Positions 57,582 through 64,000 of a DNA stretch of 64,000 nt are shown here, piece after piece (the first letter of the stretch is position 1; each line of letters starts with the position of its first letter). Where the stretch lies: assembly GCA_947095585.1 (NCBI GenBank), contig OX352762.1:93408249-93472248 (forward strand), read 5' to 3'. The stretch is from Nephrocerus scutellatus. Lineage: Eukaryota; Arthropoda; Insecta; Diptera; Pipunculidae. The translations under genes and the position numbers were made by a program. The notes beneath the pieces are model-generated. The model saw nothing but the letters and a program-made list of their open reading frames with translations. It was not told where the DNA came from and did not search any database.

Positions 57582-57814
57582 CTAGCGGAAATACCCGGCG
57601 TTTCCCGACTGTCCCATCCCACTGACCCCCACCAAGTTAACACCCCAGCCACGGACCTCTGACCTCAGATGACCCCCCACTCTAAGTGCCTATTATGGTA
57701 GAAAACCCATATGCAAAGTTAGAACGTGATCGGTTGAAGAGTTTGGCAGTCCATACCGGATATACATACATACATACATGCATACATACCAAGTTTCACT
57801 TTTATATATATAGA
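57582..57814 (-). mobile_element. Short non-autonomous Helitron H7, complete
   Basis: Minus strand: starts TCTATATATATAAAAGTG, ends CGCCGGGTATTTCCGCTAG, with A before and T after. It is 233 bp and contains an ATAC microsatellite (57764-57790). The cleanest Helitron of the window. Confidence 0.8.
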
Positions 57815-58096
57815 TGTTCCCTCTATTTTGTAATATGGTTGTGTTATATGAAACTCTAATATTAATTTATATTTCATTAGACTGGAGAGAATCCAAAAAT
57901 CTCTAAAAAGATTTGCAATAAACTCGGATCATTGAATACAAGGTTGGATGTTTGTTGATCGACCTTTAACTACTTTCAGCTAGAAGAAGAATTTTCTTCA
58001 TTAATTTTGTTATGGACTATTTACGGATTCCATAGATTGTCCGGATATCTTATCTTTGTTTCATTTGTATATGCTCCTGAAAGGGTTTTGCGTTCT

Positions 58097-58262
58097 TTTT
58101 AAATTCTCTATATTAACTTCGCGTGCCCTTGGCTGGATGGCTGGCTGGTTGGCTGGCGGGCACACCAAATCTTGTGATTAAATTTTAACCCACTTTCTAA
58201 AGCCCGATTTTATTGAAAGTGTGCACACATGTGTATCTCCCATGATAACACTTTCTCGAACC
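58097..58262 (-). repeat. ACACATGTGT element, copy A14, 3' end only
   Basis: AAATTCTCTATATTAACTTC, GCGTGCCCTTGGCTGG, a GGCT microsatellite, then ACACATGTGTATCTCCC; cut off in the first unit, where LINE family B starts. Confidence 0.75.
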
Positions 58263-60435
58263 TCGGGGTCGGAATCATGGAACTCACTCACTCACTGTAT
58301 AGAGCTCGAGCTGCACAGAAGCTAGCCGATACCCTGTCCAAATATAATGCTGACATAACAGCAATTCAGGAGATGCGGTGGACGGGGAATGGTGTCTTAC
58401 AAAAATCAGAATATGACATATATTACAGCTGTAATGCAAGACATCATATGCTCTGGGTGGGGTTTCTAGTCAGCAAAAGAATGAAACCCACCGTCATAGG
58501 CTTTAAAACAGGAAATGAACGACTATGCACCCTTCGCGTGCAGGGCAGATTTAAAAACATAAGCCTGATAAATATTCACGCACATACTGAGGATTCCCCA
58601 GATGATGAAAAAGAAGAATTCTATGAATCAGTCGAACGGGAACTCCATGCCTGTCCTCAGTATGACGTAAAAATCATTCTGGGGGATATGAATGCCAAAA
58701 TAGTTAGGGAGCCAGTATTCAGGCAGGCTAGACACAGCACATTGGCACCGATAGCTTACACGAGAACACTAACGACAATGGACAACGAGTCATAGAGATG
58801 GCAGCAAGCAATAATTTGGTCGTTGCGAGTACAAGGTTTGCGCGTAAAAAAAACCACAAAGCCACCTGGGTATCTCCTGATGCCACTCGCAACCAGTAGA
58901 ATAAGTCCTGGGTTGTGATGCCGGGCGTAGAAGAGAAATGGACACGCTTTAAGAATGCTGTCATAAGTACTGCTGACTCCATCTTAGGCAGTAGTCGTAG
59001 AGAGCGGAACGACTGGTTCGATGACGAATGTAAGCTAGCGACTGAACGTAAGAATGTTGCGTACCGAGCAATGCAACAATCTAATAGAGCACGAGCACGC
59101 GAAGATCAATATAAAGAGTTCAGAAGATATAAAAAATCAGTTCACCGGCGAAAGAAAGCCGCCTGGGAGAAGAAACTCGTCCGTGAACTAGAACAGTACA
59201 TATAGCGAGGACCGCACCAGGCGCGGCAGTTTTACCAAAGAGTCTGCGCTATGATGCAATATACACCGCATCTTTATCTTAGAGCGATGGGAAGAGCACT
59301 TTCATGAGTTGCTTAATGGCCAGCTAACTGAGGATGTGAAGGCTCCACCAACGACCGAAGACCACACTTTGCTGCCGCCACCACGCATAGACAAAGTTAG
59401 CAGAGCGATAAATCGGCTCAAAAAGAATAAGGTCTAATGGTATCCCAGCGAAGTTGACTAAAACATGAAAACATACACCAAGCAATTCATGAACTAATAG
59501 TGGAAATATGGGAGAAAGAAGCGATGCCAGAAGACTGGCGAATAAGCATCCTGTGCCCCATATATAAGAAAGGAGATTTCACAACCTGCAGCAATTATCG
59601 TGGTATGTTGAGTACCGCGTATAAGATTTTCTCCTCTATCCTTCAAAACAGGATAGCCCCATATGCTAAAGCGATCATTGGTCCATACCAGTATGGCTTC
59701 GTGCCAGGCAAATCAACACCTTATCAGATTTACACCATTAGGCAGGTGATGGAATAATGTCTAGAGTTTCAAAGCTCACTACATCATCTTTTTATAGACT
59801 TTAAAGCCGCCTATGATACCATAGCCAGAGTAGTACTTTATAAAGCCATGAGAGAATTCGCCATCCCAAATAACTGACAAGACTACGTAGGTTGACCATG
59901 ACCAATGTTATAAGCCCAGTAAAAATATCCGGATCACTATCAAACCCATTCAGCAACTATAACGGGCTCCGACAAGGGGATGCTCTGTCCTGCCTCCTGG
60001 CAACCTGGCGTTGGAGAAAGTGATACCAGTACTTATATATGAATCCGAGACTAGGTTGCTTAGCAAAAATCATTCTGACCTCTTAGCCGCGTTCGAAAGA
60101 AAAAAGGAAGGACGATTCCGGAGACTCTAAAATGATGACATCTACGAGCGTTACCGCGATGGTGAAGAGAATTAAGCTCGTTAGGCTCCGGTGGGCAGGA
60201 CACCTAGCTCGCATGAGCGAAAATGATCCTGCTCGGAAAGTCCTTTGCGTTAGGATTTATATGGAACACGACAGCGAAGCCGGCCAAGCCTAAGGATGGC
60301 GTAGACCAGGACGCCCAGAGTTTAGGGATGCCAAACTGGATGACATCGGCTCGAAATTGGGACCGGTGGAGAGATTTTTTGCGGGAGGCCAGGACCGGAC
60401 CCCAGTCTTAGAGCTAAATATGATGATGATGATTG
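58250..60435 (+). mobile_element. AP-endonuclease LINE (family B), nearly full span, broken
   Basis: The endonuclease frame 58229-58795 has ADITAIQEMRWTGNG (catalytic E), LCTLRVQGRFKNISLINIHA and IILGDMNAKI. The linker has RRERNDWFDDECKLATERKN (58915-59205), then AINRLKKNK (59410), MEIWEKEAMPEDWRISIL and IIGPYQYGFVPGKST (59500-59757), LHHLFIDFKAAYDT (59775) and GLRQGDALSCLL (59965). There a deletion removes the YADD box: the next sequence is ESETRLLSKNHSDLLAAFER (60040), followed by VRLRWAGHLARMSE (60180) and the tail ATGATGATGATT (60419). The coding strand carries several stops. It is the only copy with the start of the endonuclease. Confidence 0.85.
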
Positions 60436-60761
60436 TTTGCATTTAGACTTTTCGTTAAATTATTTTCCTGTTTATAATGGCAAACGTTTTAAATAATCTT
60501 GAAGATTTTTGCCAGTTTCTTATCAATGTTATTTTAAAAACAAGCTAAGTTGTTTTGCCAAAAATTTTCTACAGGAATTGTAAAGCTCTTACGATGGCAA
60601 AATATTTCTTTATTTAATTTATGTAGAAAAACGAGCTTCAACAAATATTTAGACAAACAGGACAACGTATAAATAAAAATAAATAAAAAGAATTTAATCA
60701 ATTAATTGTCAACTATCCCGAAACTATCGCATTTTCATTTTAAGGCGTTTTGCTTTTTGAC

Positions 60762-60976
60762 GTGTGTGCAAAGTTTGAATAAAATCGGGTGGAATTTTTC
60801 TATGGGAGCCGCTCGACCATGGGGCATGATATCTTACAAATTTTTATAGAAAGTGTTGTCATCGTTAATACACAAAAAAATTATCACAAGATTTAGCAAG
60901 CCAGCCAAAAACAAACAAATCACAAACAAATAAACTCATCCGGAGGCGGAGGTTAATATAAAGAATTGAATAAACT
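60762..60976 (+). repeat. ACACATGTGT element, copy A15, 3' part
   Basis: GTGTGCAAAGTTTGAATAAA, a TATGGGAGCCGCTCGACC box, AAAGTGTTGTCATCG, an AGCC/CAAACAAAT microsatellite (60898-60935) and the changed end GTTAATATAAAGAATTGAA. Confidence 0.65.
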
Positions 60977-60979
60977 AAA

Positions 60980-62238
60980 CTCAAATAAACAAACCAAGTG
61001 TTGCAATATGCAGTGGTGTCCGATTCTATTCGCTTGAGTTGATTTGGTAAATCAGTGACTTCAAAAAATTAGTGCAGAGTCTTTGAGAATTTGCTGTGTA
61101 AGCGAAAATCGTGTAGGCAAAATCAATACTTCACTGCACGATCAAGTTAGTCTGCATGCAGGCATGTGGGGGCAAACCAGTTGTTTATTATGCTGCGTGC
61201 AATCAATGGTAACCCTGTGTATTCATATCTATTGCACATCATTGCATTTTATTTTTGTTTGATGATACCTTTTCGCCGCTGTAATTTACCTGTTGCATCG
61301 GATACATGATACGTGCACAACGATATCCAATTTAATTTTCAAAACTACTAAGTGATTCGGAGAATTGTTATTTTGTTTAATCCGTTAAACTGTAATTTGT
61401 ATAGTCTAGAATTTTGCATACGCAAGTTTCAGGATTAAAGGCGAGCGAGCTTCCCTTGTAATTAATTCATTTCATATGTTTTGGTTCATTCACTTACTGG
61501 ATAATGGATGAATAAGGAATGAAATTAATGAATGTTATTTTTGAAGAGGTCAATTTTTTGTCTAAACTATCTTCTTGTCTGTGCTAATCTTCAAAAAAGT
61601 TTCTGTCTATGGGATGAGACAAATTCCATTGACAGATATACAATTGTTCTAGAAAATCAGTTTCGTGTTAAAAGGATTGTTTTGTGAATGTACTGCTCTC
61701 GTGTGGCTAAGATAGAGTGTCTTCCTCAAAGCGACTCTCTCCTTCCTTTCCATGAATTTAAAAAACATGTAAACTTTTCCCATCGCAATGACCAATACAG
61801 GCAATGAATTTTCGTTGCACTTGGTACAATGAGACGGTTTGAAATATTATCGAACAAAAATCTATTTGATCCAACAAAATGCTGTGCCAATATTTTAATA
61901 AAAATTAATCCAGTTTAAATTCTCCTGTAAGCGTTAATCACATTTGCTTTAAATACTTTATACGTGGACAATTTATGTTTTAAAACGAAAAATATAGCCC
62001 CCACTACCCAATTGATCGTTAGAGCAGCCATAATATAGGCAATATATTTAGCCGTTGGACGAAGTCACATAATCGAGAACAATTACCTCCATGTTTGAGT
62101 ATCTCGGAGTTGACGGGCCATATTTTGAGAAGCCTTTAGTTGAATTCTAGCAACGAGCAAAATAAGTGCTTAAGCCGAAGTAGTCCTGTAACTTTAATGG
62201 TCTCCAAATTTGCCGAATATTATTCACGTCCTCATTGA
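60980..62238. other. No recognised gene
   Basis: AT-rich DNA with no motif. The last part may be 3' sequence of the Gypsy-like element. Confidence 0.4.
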
Positions 62239-62239
62239 A

Positions 62240-64000
62240 TGTTCGTCCCAAAACTACTTCTTGGTTACATCGTTCAGTTCAAATAGCCCACACAGAATCT
62301 CGTTGAACCATCCTTCTTTTGGACAACTACCAGAGATGAGTTCCATGCGCTTCCAACTTCTTAACCAGTGTTTTTGCATCTTGTAGCTAAGCAAATGGTA
62401 ATCGTCGTTGCGCTTTTTAAATTGGAGTAGCATTTCCTGTACCGAATCGAATCGAACACGTCGGCAAATTGCTCGAACGCCTTTTTTGTGCTGCTGGAAG
62501 ATGTTGATACAGCGAATGAATTATCTACTTTCTTTCCAGATGTAGTGGCGCATTCTTCACCTTTACAGGCTGGCAGTTTGCAATGCAGATTACTTGATGA
62601 CTGTTTCTTCTTTTATTACGTTAGGTGCTGGGCTATCGTTCATTACTCTCACTGGAATCTTGCGCTGAAGTTTCACTTGAGTTCTTCCGCATTCTCTACT
62701 GTCCCCAAGATCATCGTTTACCTTGCCATAGATAATTTTCTCACACATTGTTGGTATTTCTAATTTTTTTCCAATAATGACTCTTAGCCCACCACTGCTC
62801 TGGTTGTCATTTATTTTCAGGGGTACTTCCACATTTCACCATTTTAACACGTTGTTCTTCAGATCAACGGACATTTCGTACTCTGTCATGAAATTTAGGC
62901 CTAATGTGCATTTATTGAATGCTGTCAACAATAAATCGATGGCTTTACCGTCACTGTTCTCAAATTATAGCGATATACTTTTCCATTTGACCTTTGGACA
63001 CCACTTGGGGATTCGCAACTGATCTGTAAGCTCCTGTATCCAAAGTAAACGCGCATGGTTTTTCTTCTAATACTGGTGTAACTTAATTTTCCTGATCTGC
63101 ATTCATTTGTGATGCGCTTATCTGCAGTAAATTTGTGGGCCTTTTTACACAGTTCACGGGCTGTGCTGTAATTTGTTTTGGTCTTGGATCCTTGCAGTTG
63201 CGCATGAAATGTCCAGATTTCTGACATCATAACCATATTGAATGGAAAATAGATATTGGATTTCTGTCGTTCTAAGGGCTTCCAGTTTTTGATTTCAGAT
63301 TTCCTCTTTAGGTAGGATTTTTATTTGTGTAATGTCCTCGTTTCCAGATCGCGCAATGTAACAAAATCAGTAGACAAGCTGGCACTATAGCTGCTTCGTA
63401 TCTCAAAGCCGATGTATTCATTGATTTTCCTCTGGCTGTTATCCTAAAATGAAGCTTGAACTTTTCATCTCGAATTGCATTGATGAACGTGTCTACTGCC
63501 AGTCCGTCCAAGATACCATCCGGACCCCCTCAATATGCTTGTCGTGCTAACTTAGTTATTTTCCGTTCTAATTCTTAAAGCAGTTCACCTCGCTGTTGTT
63601 TTTTCATTTGGCCCTATATTTTACTTAGCTCCTGGGTGTAAGACTGCCCGTAACGCATTGCCAACTCCTTCAGGATTCCTTCAGAACTCGTATCTGCGTC
63701 TGGAATCATCTGCAATACGTCAGCTGCTTTGCCCCTCAACGCTAAGATCAGAGAATTTATCTGTTCTTTAGGACCCCATACATTATGTTGTAAGGCGGCA
63801 TCAAACAGTACTTTGAAATTTTCAAATTCTCTCTTGCCATCGAAATTATTAAAGCAACTGATCGCACCTGCAAATCATTCATTTTAAAAGAGCAGAAAAT
63901 AACACAACATAACACAGAAACCGAAGTAAGCGCCATTATTTTGCGAGGCGCTATTCAATGGAATAAGGTCGGCTTTTCTGGCGAAAAAAGTTTAATTTGG
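62240..64000 (-). mobile_element. Gypsy-like LTR retrotransposon, decayed gag-protease-RT (runs off the window)
   Basis: Minus strand from the window end: a gag piece (DGLAVDTFINAIRDEKFKL, 63510-63440), a nucleocapsid zinc knuckle remnant (CQKSGHFMRNC near 63210, first cysteine lost and a stop close by), a protease tail (LGLNFMTEYEMSVDLKNN, about 62915-62860), a spacer typical of the protease-RT junction (EIPTMCEKIIYGKVND, 62770-62720) and a poor match to the RT start near 62480-62300. Several frames and stops show it is dead. No LTR was seen inside the window. Old remnant; family within Gypsy not assigned. Confidence 0.65.

Larger units (their letters stand above)
56590..58090 (+). mobile_element. 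CR1/Jockey-like LINE fragment, interrupted
   Basis: RT fingers and palm at about 56670-57040: NYRPICKFLSIPWSFEAVIE, YSAFRENCQVDCVHIDPEKA-FVSVNHN (the usual D.EKAFD motif, slightly changed), GFRSPMLDW and YNSNRWNFVCVNDFRSYSFQ. The 3' block RLERIQKSLKRFAIN and IDCPDILSLFHLYML follows at 57880-58075. Between them about 840 bp holds a small inverted-end element (57051-57258), a Helitron (57582-57814) and AT-rich DNA, so the LINE was split by later insertions and lost its YADD region. Confidence 0.65.

Overview
The window is AT-rich eukaryotic DNA, almost certainly from a higher fly (Diptera). The best-supported gene is the TRP channel painless, split by introns of 57-67 bp with ordinary GT..AG ends, and the short introns, mariner, Jockey-clade LINEs, LOA/R1-like LINEs and Helitrons all fit that. 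A large, repeat-rich genome of the tephritid/muscoid type is likely, but this is inference; I cannot name the species.

Only three host-type genes can be supported. (1) The C-terminal two exons of a Myb/SANT-like DNA-binding protein at 7388-7950 (minus). (2) A two-exon RASD/Dexras-like small GTPase at 30393-31237 (plus). (3) painless at 34516-37464 (minus), four coding exons, 921 residues, with an apparent extra splice acceptor in its 5' UTR. Genes 2 and 3 are convergent and a broken LINE fills the space between their 3' ends.

Nearly everything else is mobile-element debris. LINEs: two copies of a Jockey-clade element (417-2297; 26640-28560), two copies of an AP-endonuclease 'CFDP2-like' LINE (4245-5625; 31683-34270), five pieces of a second such family with ATG-repeat tails (16376-17535; 24640-25050; 39186-41645; 52898-52950; 58250-60435), LOA/R1/I-like fragments, one with an RNase H domain (8390-9180; 10024-10440; 42395-43490; 53690-55085), and a CR1/Jockey-like fragment (56590-58090). 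Near 62240-64000 lies a decayed Gypsy-like gag-protease-RT. DNA elements: an internally deleted 819-bp mariner with good inverted ends, canonical Helitrons with TC..CTRR ends inserted between A and T (several short ones and a 2.9-kb relic with a Pif1-type helicase fragment), and a candidate element with ~46-bp inverted ends 3 kb apart.

The most striking signal is an abundant repeat (about 15 copies or fragments, both strands) built of ~120-bp tandem units, each carrying the palindrome ACACATGTGT. It has constant ends, short subterminal inverted repeats and a microsatellite at one fixed position whose motif changes from copy to copy. It resembles the plan of non-autonomous Helentrons (DINE-1-like) but I do not recognise it as a named family. 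A second dispersed repeat rich in CACGCG/CACGTG appears to have seeded a six-unit minisatellite just upstream of the Ras-like gene.
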